Origin: Coptis chinensis
Taxonomy: Eukaryota; Streptophyta; Magnoliopsida; Ranunculales; Ranunculaceae
Assembly (NCBI GenBank): GCA_015680905.1
Contig: CM027380.1
Location: 39,238,001-39,302,000, forward strand
DNA length: 64,000 nucleotides
Reading direction: 5' to 3'
Shown here: positions 43,592 through 53,957 of the stretch, one piece after another
How the letters are laid out: each line of letters starts with the position of its first letter
How positions within the stretch are numbered: position 1 is the stretch's first letter
Made by a program: the position numbers and the translations under genes
The notes under the pieces: generated by a model
What the model saw: the letters and a program-made list of their open reading frames with translations, nothing else
Database searches by the model: none
What the model was told of the DNA's origin: nothing

Positions 43592-45142
43592 CATTTCAAC
43601 TTGGAAGACAAGTTAGTTCCATTTTCTCAAAACGACATGTAGTTTCTTCCCAAGTAAGATTTCAATCCCAATATCTAGTAAATTAATTTAATTAAAATAT
43701 TACCTATAACCGCTTACATGTTAGGGTAGGATAACGTTCCTGTATAAGATGTTAATAAGTCATACTCTCTTGCAAAACAAAGTTTTGTTTCCCAAACATA
43801 AACATTTAAATCATACATCTACTTCGCTCTCACAACAACCATGAGAATGCATAGTCTGGCATAATACATCACCAATATTAACATTCATGTCACACCACTA
43901 TATCCATCTATCACGCTAACCACATTCACATTCTTTCAATTCATATAAGAAATCATATGCATCATATCATAATACACAACCAATCATATCCAATAACTCG
44001 CTCATACATAAAGCCAATATTTTACTTATTAAAAATCACTCGTCTACTTATGAGAACGAGAAAAATCACAACCAGGGAGTACATTCATCTCTTGTGAGTA
44101 TCAACTCACACAAACCACATATATATTTTGTTATAATAAGTCATATGCGTAATAAAACATAAATATTTGTATGCAATAACTCAAGCATATGTAAAATCAT
44201 ACTTCACTTTGCTTATTAATTATCTCGTTAACTCATTTATTAATAGACCTAGCCCAACCTTTAGTTCCAACTCCACGATTTGCACTTCACACATTTGCCA
44301 AATCACACAGACTCGTGTGCCTCACTCACACCAGGTACTATTACAAGACATATGTCCCAAGCGGGGATATCGCCTCCAGGAACATATTTCCATCTTGTAA
44401 ACTCGTACCTTGTGAGTCACAACCATCTTTGGCCTTCCAATACACATAAACAAAGCCTCTTTTGGGCATAAAAAAAATTCACTACCAAAAACATATTTCT
44501 ATCTTGTAAACTCATAACTTGTGAGTTACAACCATCTCTGGGCTTTCAATGCACATAAACCAAGCCTCTTTTGGGCATAAAAAAATTATTAATAGGTCAT
44601 TCCTGTACATTCAAGGAATCTAGACCTACATTCATGTACACGTACTCAAGGAATACAACCAGCCCGTAAGGCAAATACCTTAGTTCCTCTCTAGGGTGGC
44701 TTTTCACATGACATCATTAGTCATAAACATTTCTTTTATTTCTCTTTTTAGCAAAGAGGTGTGGAGAGATCTAAATATATGGGCGACATATTAAATTTTC
44801 ACAAACATTTTTACACCGGATTGCAACACCCAAGAGTTCTCATTTATTAGTTCTTATATATTATAATACTTTCATTATAAAATCATCATCTTCTCAACCA
44901 ATAAAATAATTACAAAACACAATAGGCATTTATTTTGCCTAAAAAACAACTATATAAATTATATATATCAACATTTTCAATTATGAGTAACGCATTAATT
45001 AAAAGCTTTCTTAATTAAATACACTCCTAATTGGGGAGCAACACTCTGTATGAGTACAATCAAGTTTCACATACTGATAAACATCCAAAACTGTAATATA
45101 AACCCCGTAGAGACATTACATATTGGTTAATTATGTGTGTAA
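43592..45142. other. Unassigned AT-rich DNA with a 109-bp tandem duplication
   Basis: No coding region recognised. Two tandem units at 44381-44489 and 44490-44590 (core AACATATTTCTATCTTGTAA and CAAGCCTCTTTTGGGCATAA) differ by about ten substitutions. The rest has no clear element edge. Confidence 0.55.
44381..44590. repeat. Tandem duplication, period 109 bp
   Basis: Two adjacent copies, the second slightly shorter, sharing TTGTAAACTC, CTTGTGAGT, CACAACCATCT or TACAACCATCT, and CCTCTTTTGGGCATAAAAAA. Confidence 0.9.
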
Positions 45143-45148
45143 TAAATA

Positions 45149-45187
<39 letters not shown>

Positions 45188-45303
45188 ATTGGCAAACCTG
45201 TTTTAAATGAGATCAGTAACTCTTTGATGCTGGCGGGGTTCGAGCCCCAGGCCTCTGGTATCATCACCCAAAGGTTTTACCGACTTTGCTAGTTGGCACC
45301 TGC
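45143..45303 (-). mobile_element. tRNA-derived SINE with homopolymer tail
   Basis: On the minus strand it starts near AGCAGGTGCCAACTAGCAAAGT and has an A-box-like TAGCAAAGTCGG and a B-box-like GGCTCGAACCC about 35 bases later. This is the internal RNA polymerase III promoter layout of a SINE. It runs into a homopolymer of about 43 T (A on the plus strand, 45145-45185), consistent with the T-tailed plant SINE type. It is too short and imperfect to be a tRNA gene. TSDs are not clear. Confidence 0.6.
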
Positions 45304-46644
45304 TAATTTAATACAAATTAATTGTATATTTTATGTTTTTGCAGATTACGACACGTAATGATGAAATTTCAGAATAAATCGGCATTTTAACATGGAAACA
45401 ATGTGAATATGCTAATTGGAAACAAAGCCTTTTTATCAAGTCCAAAAGAAGCCCATTGGAAGCTTAAAAAGATCATAATCAAGCCCATGAAATCTGGTCA
45501 AAATAGTCAATTCTGAGTCAACCCTGGTCAAATCTTGCAGAAAAATCAACGAAACTTCAAAAAATCATATCTTTTTACTCCAAACTCTGTTTTGGGTGTG
45601 TGATCTGTCAAAATGATCAACACGACAAGATCTACACAATGGTATATAGGTTTTATCAATTGACTGGACTGGGAATTAAAATAGACCCGAACCAAGACAA
45701 AGTAAAAATCTAATTACTATTCATCATGATATCATCAAGTGGAAGCTTATGTAATCACCCACTTTCTCCACTTAATAAATACACAAACCACTCCTAATTA
45801 TTTATTTTGTAATAAGAATTACTATTCACCCACTTTCTCCACTTAGATTAAATAAATTCCATTATAAAAGTAGATTAATTTGTAACATTTGGATTGAAAA
45901 TATGAGATGTAATCTTGACCACCCATTTCACTCCTTTGTAACTATAAATAGGAGGGGTGGTGCTCTAAATAAACTTGCCAATTTACTTGTGATTTGTGGT
46001 CATGTAGCCCTTCACTCTCTTATTCTCTTTTAGTTTAATTTTTAGGAAAATAATTCCATGTTCTAGTTTGAGAGCTTGTAACTGGTTAATGGAGTCATCT
46101 CCATAGTTTAGGAAATATTAAACTTCTTCTTCTTCTTCTTCATTTTCATTCTTCTTTAGTTTTTTATTTCCTAGGATCATGAGTTAAACCCTCTCTTGTG
46201 GAGGGTTGATGAAGCTCATGTGAGGAACATATTTGATTTCTAGTGGTTGGAGTAAATTGCTTAGATAGAACAAACCTTAGTTTGCATCCTGTCACAACAT
46301 GACAATGTACGTCCAAGTTTGGAGATTGGAATGCAAGTTCGAGTAGCACGCGTGACCCAGGTGACACTGGGACGCGTCGTGTGTGCTACTCCCTTGTAGT
46401 AATAGACTTTAATTTTTGGATAGCTGGTGTAGAGTAAGACTAGGAGTTGAAGGGATATTTCAGAGATGAAATATCACTTCAATTCCTTATGCTAACAGGT
46501 TGTTCTTAGAGATAAGTTCAACATATTAGGGACCAAAACTCGAATCCGATTTAAGTTTGTCTATGAACCCAATAAGGATTGAGATGCAATAATGAAGACC
46601 TAGAAATTGTAGTTGATTTCACATGAGTGGATTTAATCATCCAC

Positions 46645-46648
<4 letters not shown>
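45304..46648 (+). other. Unassigned region with a promoter-like segment
   Basis: No ORF of note. A TATA-box-like ACTATAAATAGG at 45941-45952 is followed by a CT-rich leader-like stretch (46010-46035), as in an LTR or gene promoter; no LTR partner is visible. An imperfect hairpin (GAGTAGCAC at 46341, GTGCTACTC at 46383) lies downstream. Confidence 0.4.

Positions 46649-46693
<45 letters not shown>
46649..46693. repeat. (CT)n microsatellite
   Basis: About 22 uninterrupted CT units. Confidence 0.95.
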
Positions 46694-46698
<5 letters not shown>

Positions 46699-46779
46699 TC
46701 TTATTTAAGTGTTTAATAAAATTTAAGTTTACATAATTTATAAGTTAAGGTAAAGTTATCATTGCCACTTGCTCGGCTT

Positions 46780-47230
46780 ACTTGCTCAAGGACTGGGGAT
46801 AGTTACTAACTATGACACAGAGTGTTATGCACTAACTTTGGCAGTGGAATGTGCGGCAACAAGAAACTGGACAAGAGTTTGCTAGAAACAGATTCACAGT
46901 CAATTGCACAAGCATTCTCCCATGGCCATATTCCATGGATTCTGAAATCGAGGTGGGTTAGAGCTATTGCTGTGCTCACCTACTATCGGATATCTCATAC
47001 CTGGATGGAAGCCAATTTCAGCGTGGATGTTGTTGCAAAGCATAGAGCCATTTTAGATCAGGTTGATTTTGTGTGGAGCGATGAAAGACCAACATTTGTT
47101 ACAAAATTGGAAAATCCAAATCAGTTATACTTTAGATTTCCTTAGAGTGTAGAAAGATCTCCTTTCGTTTCTTATGGTGGAAACCTATTTGTGTAACTTT
47201 ATATTTATATTAAGTTGGCTAGGAGTTTGG
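46780..47230 (+). pseudogene. LINE-3: 3' end with RNase H relic
   Basis: A severely 5'-truncated LINE. One frame gives CYALTLAVECAATRNW (Glu helix), then after a one-base deletion at about 46880 LETDSQSIAQAF (Asp strand) and a C-terminus ending LENPNQLYFRF at 47145. LINE-4's own RNase H tail ends with a similar NQENHFTTYF, so the two are related. A short 3' UTR follows, without a clear poly(A). Confidence 0.75.
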
Positions 47231-47382
47231 AAACAAAAATGGGGACCAAATTCTTGGCGAATGGGAGTGAAATAACTTAAGTTATTTAAATGATACAGTA
47301 CTCCTGTTTTTTGCGGCTTTTAGACAAAAACTAATTTAGAACAATAATCTTATCCTCCCATCTTCATCCTTCAACCCATTTA

Positions 47383-47580
47383 GGGTAAAATCCTCCACTG
47401 TCCACAGTGAAAGTTCTGACTTTGGGGTATTTCTTCCTTCCTCTTGGGTAAAATCCTCCACTGCTCTACAGTGAGAGTTCTAGAATGTGGGAATACAATG
47501 CTGGTTTCGTCACTTTCTCATACTCAAGTTCCAATCTTTTCCAGGTAAAATCCAACATTGTTATATAGTGTATGTTCTGG
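47383..47580 (+). repeat. Three hairpin repeats in the LINE-4 5' UTR
   Basis: Copies start at 47383, 47446 and about 47543, each GGTAAAATCC, then CACTG..CAGTG (or CATTG..AGTG) and AGTTCTG or TGTTCTGG. Each forms a short stem. Spacings are 63 and about 97 bases. Confidence 0.75.
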
Positions 47581-47595
47581 AAAGGTTTTTTCTAG

Positions 47596-49283
47596 ATGGA
47601 TCTATATGAGTTGGAGAATCTAAGTCTAACAACTAAGGAAACCCAGCCACAAGATACGCAAGTCACTTTTAATAAGAAACCTGCTGAAGAACCACAGAAA
47701 GGTGCTCCGACACTTTCCTATGTGGATGCAGCAAAACAACAAATGCGGCAACCGGTTAAATTCCAGGAATTACCCATTCCAAAAAAAATGGGTGAGTATC
47801 CTACAATCACAATTCCAAAAAAAAGCTTATGAGAAAGGTTTTCTCTTTTGCAAGCACTGCTTGGTTTGAAGAATTGATTTGCAAAAAGTTTCACTGGAGA
47901 GAGTACGGTCAATTGCATCACAAATCTGGAAGCCATCAGGCGAATGGCTCATTACCCCTATTGGCAAAGGTTTTCTCTTTCTAAGATTTTCGAATGCAGA
48001 AGATTTGAACAGAGTTTGGGCCAAAGGATCATGGGACTTTGATAAAATTCCTATGAGAATCAGCCAATGGACTTCAAATTTCAATCTGGAGAGCCAACAA
48101 CAATCTCATGGTCTGGTTTGGATCAGACTACCTGGACTAGGATAGGAATATTGAGAACCAGAATCTCTGATGTCCACAGCTCGTGGAGTGGGGTATCCAA
48201 TGCAAATCGATGAAAGACTCTCAACAGAGAGTATGGTTACTATGCTAATATCTTAGTGGATGTTGATCTCTCTGAACCAATCCCGGACCAAATCTTTGTC
48301 AGGACAAAGCACAACACTTTCTGGCAAACAGTGGAGGTGGGAAAACTTCCAAAGATGTGTACACATTGCAAGATTGTAGGGCACTTAGTCACGGAATGTA
48401 GGAAGCTACGAAGTGATATGCAGAATAATAAGGAAAAGGGTAATAAAGATGAGGTGGTAATGGGTGTCACTCCCTCCTTGGAACCTTTGGGTGACACTTC
48501 AGAAGGTATGGAAGAAAAAGAAATCCAGGAGAAACAAGCAAACAAGGGGCGAGTTTCTGGAGGGAAAAAAATGGAGAAAAAACAAAAAGAGTACAGGTCC
48601 AGAATATGTTTGAAGGGATAGAAGTGGACGAGATACATTCTATTGAGGACCAGGAACAACAAGGTGATGATCAGGAGGAAATGCCACCTAGTTCCACTGG
48701 GCTGGGAGAGACTTATAAACAAAGTCTTGAAGTGGACCTCAATGTGGAGTCAGGAATCCAAAATTCCCCACACATTTCTGTCAGCGACCAAGCAATAGAA
48801 GAGACATCAAGCCATGTCAGAGTTCAGACAAATGTTGCATTTGCAAGCCCTGTCAGAGAACAAGCAATTACACCAAAAAGTCCTGTCAGAGTTCAGACCT
48901 TGGCAGCAGCAACAAGCCCTGTCAGAGAACAGGCAAATGTTGCACCACAAAGTCCTGTCAGAGAACGGGCAACTATAGCATCCCAAAGTCCTGCCAGAGC
49001 CCACGATTCTGACAGAGCCCATGAAACAAAAAGTTCGAAAATGAGTAAGACTTCAGCAGCAGTGGTGGGCGATCAATCTGAAGTAATAGACTCTACAACA
49101 ACTTCAAGAGAGGATTCTCTACTAACCTATAGAAATGGGGATAGCTCTATCTCTCGGATTCATTCCTCCCCAGTCGGAATAATCATTGCAAACTCGGAAG
49201 CAGAAAAAGTTCTACATCTTCTAGAAAAGAAGAAACAGGTTCGAGAGTTAGAAGACAAACCACCTGATGTAATCTCTCCTTAA
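47596..49283 (+). pseudogene. LINE-4 ORF1 (DUF4283-like, zinc knuckle)
   Basis: ATG at 47596 (MDLYELENLSL) opens a leader domain. A one-base shift in the A-run at about 47812 leads to a DUF4283-like region (GEWLITPIGKGFLFLRFSNA, WDFDKIPMRI, WIRLPGLG) with a TGA at about 47873. After frame changes a CX2CX4HX4C knuckle (CTHCKIVGHLVTEC) appears at 48358-48399. The C-terminal part (48606-49283) is open, acidic, then contains repeated SPVR units. ORF1 would bind element RNA. Confidence 0.82.
48800..49025 (+). repeat. SPVREQ-type repeats in LINE-4 ORF1
   Basis: About six units of 13-16 codons, with cores SPVREQA, SPVRVQT and SPVRERA, degrading to SPARAHD. At DNA level the core is AGTCCTGTCAGAGTTCAGAC or variants. 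Confidence 0.9.
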
Positions 49284-49479
49284 TCCTTGAGCTGGGCTGA
49301 TGCTGCAGAAAAGGAAAAGAGTGAACAAGTTCTTACTACCAAAGGCACTCATAAGTCACAGTGGAAACAATAGAAAACGGATTTACCCTTTACTAGGACC
49401 AGATCCCGTTCTAGGACTGGTAATAGGGAAGAATAAGGTGGCTATTGCCATTTCCATCAATAAATTTCCATCCATCACA

Positions 49480-50450
49480 ATGAGGTGCGTCTTTTGGAAC
49501 ATTAGAGGTATTGCAAATGACAAATCACAAAACCGTATATCTAAGATTATCAATAAGTGGGATCCAGATATTGTGGGAATCGCAGAACCTAAAATACTTC
49601 CCCAGGATTTTCCCATTAATGTTCTACACTCACTAGGAATAAACAGTGCATTCTACTCTAATCCTAATTCATATCTGAATTGAGTTCCCAATTTTTGGCT
49701 CATCTGGAAAGCTTTGATCCCCACTCCTACTCTAATTCATTTTTCAAATCAACACATTACTGTGATGATTGACAGAGCTCTCATTACCATAGTTCATGCT
49801 CATTGTCTCTCGGTGCACAGAAGGCAACTCTGGCTAGAATTGTCTAATATCAATCCACTCAATTTGGCATGGCTGATTCTAGGGGACTTCAATGCATACC
49901 TGAGTATTACTGAAAAGAAAGGTGGAAATCATCCTACTGCAACTTCCATGAATGAATTCAGGGACTTTATTAGCAATAATCAATTGATGGAAGTTCCTAG
50001 CAGTGGTTATCAGCTCATTTGGTGGAACAAACAAGTAAGGAGCTTTAAAATTCTAGGCAAGTTAGACAGAATTCTTTGTAATGCAAATTGGGGTTCCTTA
50101 TTCCCTGGTTGGAAGTATCAGGTGTCTAGCAGAATTTGTTCTGATCACTCTCCTCTTATGGGTGGAAATATCAGCATTCCTCACCCCAAGAACAAGCCCT
50201 TTAAATTCTTCAATATGTTGTGTACCCATCCTACCTTCAGAGACATAGTGCTTGGCAGTTGGCAGCAGCCAATTTTGGGAAATTCCATCTTTATTATTAC
50301 ACAGAAGCTAAAGAGGTTGAAGGGTGTCCTGAAGAAGTGGAATAAGGACACTTTTGGCAATATCCAAGTCAAAGTGGAGGCAGAATCTAAAAAATTGGAG
50401 CAGATGCAGGACCACTTTGAGAAAGGAAATGCTACATAGGAGTTCGCTAC
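49480..50450 (+). pseudogene. LINE-4 ORF2 endonuclease domain
   Basis: APE-type endonuclease motifs appear in order: WNIRGIAN (Asn) at about 49495, GIAEPK (Glu) at 49580, LILGDFNA (Asp, Asn) at about 49880, LDRILCN and SDHSP (Asp, His) at about 50140. All catalytic positions are present, but a TGA at 49681 and a TAG at 50437 interrupt the frame. It would nick target DNA to start target-primed reverse transcription. Confidence 0.88.
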
Positions 50451-52181
50451 TCAAATGGTGGACCAAGAGAACCAAGTGGAGTTACTGTTACAGCAAGAGC
50501 AACTGTTCTAGAAACATAAATCAAGAACAAAATGGGATTCAGACAATGATAGGAGTACTAAATTCTTTCATGTTATGGCTAATGGAAACAGAAGCAAGTC
50601 TTTGATCACAGAAATGAAGACTGATGAAGGAATCACTCTAGATACTCAAGAAGACATTGGAAATCATATTGTCAGACACTATACTGACAAATTCAGGAAG
50701 GTAGATCACATCATGGACTGGGAACTCATTCACCACATGCCTCAGGACCTGCAATCGGAGGATAATGACTTTCTCACCACTATTCCGTCTGCAGAGGAAG
50801 TGAAAGCAGTAGTTTTTCACCTGAATCCAGACAGCTCTCCGAGACCAGATGGATTCTCTGGATTTTTCTTTCACCACTATTGGGATATTGTTGGGCATGA
50901 TCTAGTACGAGCCATCAGCTACTTCTTTATTAAATCTAGATTGCCCCTTGGATTTAATTCCAACTTCATTGTTCTTATCCAGAAAGAGAAAATGCTAATC
51001 AGCTGGGCAAGTTTCGTCCAATATGCCTCTCCAACTTCATTTTCAAGGTCATCACCAAGATTCTAGCCAAAAGGTTGTGTCCAATTGCAAAAAGAATTAT
51101 TAGTAAAGAACAATATGGCGTCATTCCCAACAGAAATTCCCAACAAGCCATTGGCCTAGCCTCAGAGTTAGTGAATGAATTGCAAACACCCCGACATGGT
51201 GGAAGTATTGGAATCAAACTGGACATCTCTCAAGCTTTCGATACTATGGACTGGAACTTTCTTTGGGTAGTGTTGCAGCATGTGGGATTCAATGAAAGAT
51301 GGATCAGATGGTTGCAAGCAATCTTTCAGAGTAATACAATGTCAATCATGATCAATGGAGGTCCTCAGGGATATTTTTCAGCAGGAAGAGGATTGAAACA
51401 AGGGGGCCCTCTCTCCCCGATGCTCTTTGCTCTGGCGGAAGACTGTCTAAGTAGAAGCATCAAGAGATTAGTTCTTGATAAGAAAATTCAGCACATGGTG
51501 GTGAATTCCAAATATTTCAGTCCTTCTCACTTATTGTTTGCGGATGACATTTTCCTTTTTTGCAATGCTAATATAAAGGGCATCAAGCAACTTGTCAAAC
51601 TTCTTAACAGATATCAGGATACCTCTGGCCAACTCATAAATAAGGAGAAGTGTAAGATCTTTCTGAGCCCAATGAATAACAGGAGGAAATTTTTGATTTA
51701 GGAGGTTATGGGTATAAAAGAAGGAATGTTACCTGAAAAGTATCTTGGGGTTCCACTGATCATGGGCAGAGTGACAAAAGCTGCGTTAGCACCTCTAATG
51801 GACAAGATCAGGAACAGAGCTGCAAGTTGGCCTGGCAAAATGCTCTCCTTCCAAGGAAGAGTAGTATTAGCAAGACATGTTCTTAATAGTATACCATTTC
51901 ATAACATGGCAATTTACAAATGGCCAAAATCAATGATAAAAGAATGTGAGAGCATCATTCAAAATTTCATCTGGAGTGGTAACCCTGCGAAAAGGAAATC
52001 TTTTACGGTGTCATGGGAAAAAACATGTAAACCTCTGGAAGAGGGAGGACTAGGCATCAGGAGACTCAAGGATATCAACCTTTCTATGCTAATGAAACAA
52101 GCCTGGGGCTTGCTCACTGAGGAGAGTGATTGGTCTGCCTTCATGCGGCAAATACACAAACAGGTCGGGTACATGGACTGA
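50451..52181 (+). pseudogene. LINE-4 ORF2 reverse transcriptase
   Basis: RT blocks: PDGFSGFFF at about 50850, FRPICLSNFIFKVITKILAK in another frame at about 51020, IPNRNSQQAIGLA, IKLDISQAFDTMDW (catalytic Asp) at 51215, GRGLKQGGPLSPMLFAL at 51385, LLFADDIFLF (Asp pair) at 51535 and PEKYLGVPLIMG with FIWSGNPAKRKSF at 51730-51990. The longest intact pieces are 51075-51701 and 51708-52181, separated by one stop. A frameshift near 50990 and two stops upstream make it defective. Confidence 0.9.
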
Positions 52182-53594
52182 CTATAAGACCTCGACAGTC
52201 TAGAAGGGTATTGGATGGGCTCTCAAAGAAATGAATCACCTGCATGGATGGGTGGTAGGAAATGGGGCATCAATTAATGTTTGGCGGGAGAATTGGATCC
52301 ATCAAAAACTGATTTGTGAATTTTTCCAGGAAGAATGTAAAGATATCAGGAAGCTCCAAGGCCGACTCAATGAATTCATTCAAGGCAACCTTTAGAACTT
52401 CTCTAGTAACATGACTCAAGTTATGCAGCTCATCGGTATCAATCCCTCTCATCTGTAGCAACCTGACAATTCAAAGGAAGATGCGAGAGTCTGGCTCTCA
52501 GATGTCAAGGGGAAGTTTACAGTCTCAGTAGCGCATGAGGATATTCGGACGAAAGCACCGAAGCAAAAAGGATGCAAGTTCATCTGGAGCTCTAAAATTC
52601 TTCCAAAGACACAAGGTATAGCATGGAAATTGATTCGGGGGGTATCCAGAGCAGATGACATGTTACAAAAATGGAAGACACAGCTGGCCTCTTGATCTTG
52701 TATATGTAAGCAGGAGACAGAAAACCTAGAGCACATTCTCTATCACTGCGAATTGGCCAAGCAAGTTTGGGATCATGCTAGAAATATCTTCAACATTACA
52801 TCACACATTGATTCCTTCAATGACATCATGTAACATGCCAAACACCATAGCTCTTTGATTCTGGATATGTGGAAAGCTTGCTCACTGACAAGTTTGGTAA
52901 GCTTATGAAAGAATAGAAATCAGGTGCTCTATGATCAGAAAATCTCCAGCTTTTCTAACATTTGCTTTCTAACTAGAAGAGCCATCATCAGAGCATACCA
53001 GAAATTGACAGGTACTATGAAAAACACAGTGACCGAAATAAAAATTCTTCACATCCTTAATCTCCAACACAAACTGAGAAGAGCACCCAAAATTCTAGAA
53101 TGTTACTGGCTTCCACCACCTCCTGGCATCATAAAAATTAATGTGGATGGAAGTTCACGCGAAAAACCAGGCAGGGCTGGTTGGGGAGTGATTCTCATGG
53201 ATGACATGGGTAACTTTTTGGTGGAAGCAGCAGGAGGCCTTAGGGTAGCTACTAACTATATAGCATAAACTTATGCAATTATAGAAGGGATTCAAAGGGG
53301 ACTAGATCGGGACTAGCGATATATTTGGGTGGAATCCGACTCTACATGGTAGTCAAAGCCTTTCAGGAAGACACAGTGCATTGGAGGGTTAGAACAAAAT
53401 GGAAGCAACTCAGGGAGAAAGCATCATGGATCAATGTTACAGCTACATGGAGGGAGACAAACTCAGGTGCGGATAGCTATGAGAGACATGGAGCAGCATT
53501 GCAAAATGGAGAAAGTAAATGGTGGGATAATAAACCTCCTTTTGTGAGAAATCAAGAGAACCACTTTACTACTTACTTCTGTTTCATAAGCTAA
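52182..53594 (+). pseudogene. LINE-4 ORF2 zf-RVT and RNase H
   Basis: The zf-RVT region (WSSKILPKTQGIAWKLI, then CICKQETENLEHILYHCELA) is at about 52580-52770 with a TGA in the middle. RNase H starts with IKINVDGSS (Asp) and GRAGWGVILMDD at about 53130-53210, then YAIIEGIQRG (Glu) and WVESDS (Asp) at 53270-53345. A frame change leads to the C-terminus at 53594. At least five stops or shifts are present. Confidence 0.85.
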
Positions 53595-53720
53595 ATGTAG
53601 GATGTAATAGGTGGGTACACAACTGATGATACCCATACTATATAGTTCTTAACACTTCTTATTCTTTTTCCTTGTAACCTTTTATTCTTTTAATCAATTA
53701 CCTTTTAGCGGAAAAAAAAA

Positions 53721-53957
53721 TTGTTCCATCAATAAGTCTTTAATGGCCAAACTAAAATTAGATCCATTTTTCACTATAGAATTTATATCCTCTTCTCCAG
53801 GCACTTCATTTTCTTTGTCCTTTTTATCTAGAACTTCATAAATTTTCTCAATGTCATTGCCCAAGTTTGTCGAGTTACTTTCCAACATAGGTTCTAGAGT
53901 TTCTTTTATCAAAGTGTTCTCATGTATATAGTCATCATCATAGAATCTGGAATTCAC
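53721..53957 (-). pseudogene. E4 charged coding relic
   Basis: The minus strand encodes DIEKIYEVLDKKDKENEV, then FSLAIKDLLMEQ, matching E0 at 1101-1340 (KIYE, KDKENEV, KDL, MEQ). The frame enters LINE-4 sequence at 53720, showing that LINE-4 and E4 are directly joined. The function is unknown. Confidence 0.6.

Larger units (their letters stand above)
47250..53720 (+). mobile_element. LINE-4: nearly full-length decayed plant LINE
   Basis: A 5' UTR with three hairpin repeats (about 47383-47580), ORF1 (47596-49283), ORF2 (about 49480-53594) and a short A-tail at 53712-53720. The exact 5' end is uncertain. No target duplication was identified: the right flank (TTGTTCCATCAATAAG) is E4 internal sequence, while the left flank is the LINE-3 tail. 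Numerous stops make it inactive. Confidence 0.88.

Noticed and set aside
45220..45303. tRNA gene suggested by GGTTCGAGCCCC on the plus strand
   Set aside because: No acceptor-stem or anticodon-stem pairing is evident; A and B boxes on the minus strand plus the homopolymer tail fit a SINE better.
48240..48722. 160-codon minus-strand ORF
   Set aside because: Antisense to the LINE-4 ORF1 zinc-knuckle region, which has clear motifs on the plus strand.
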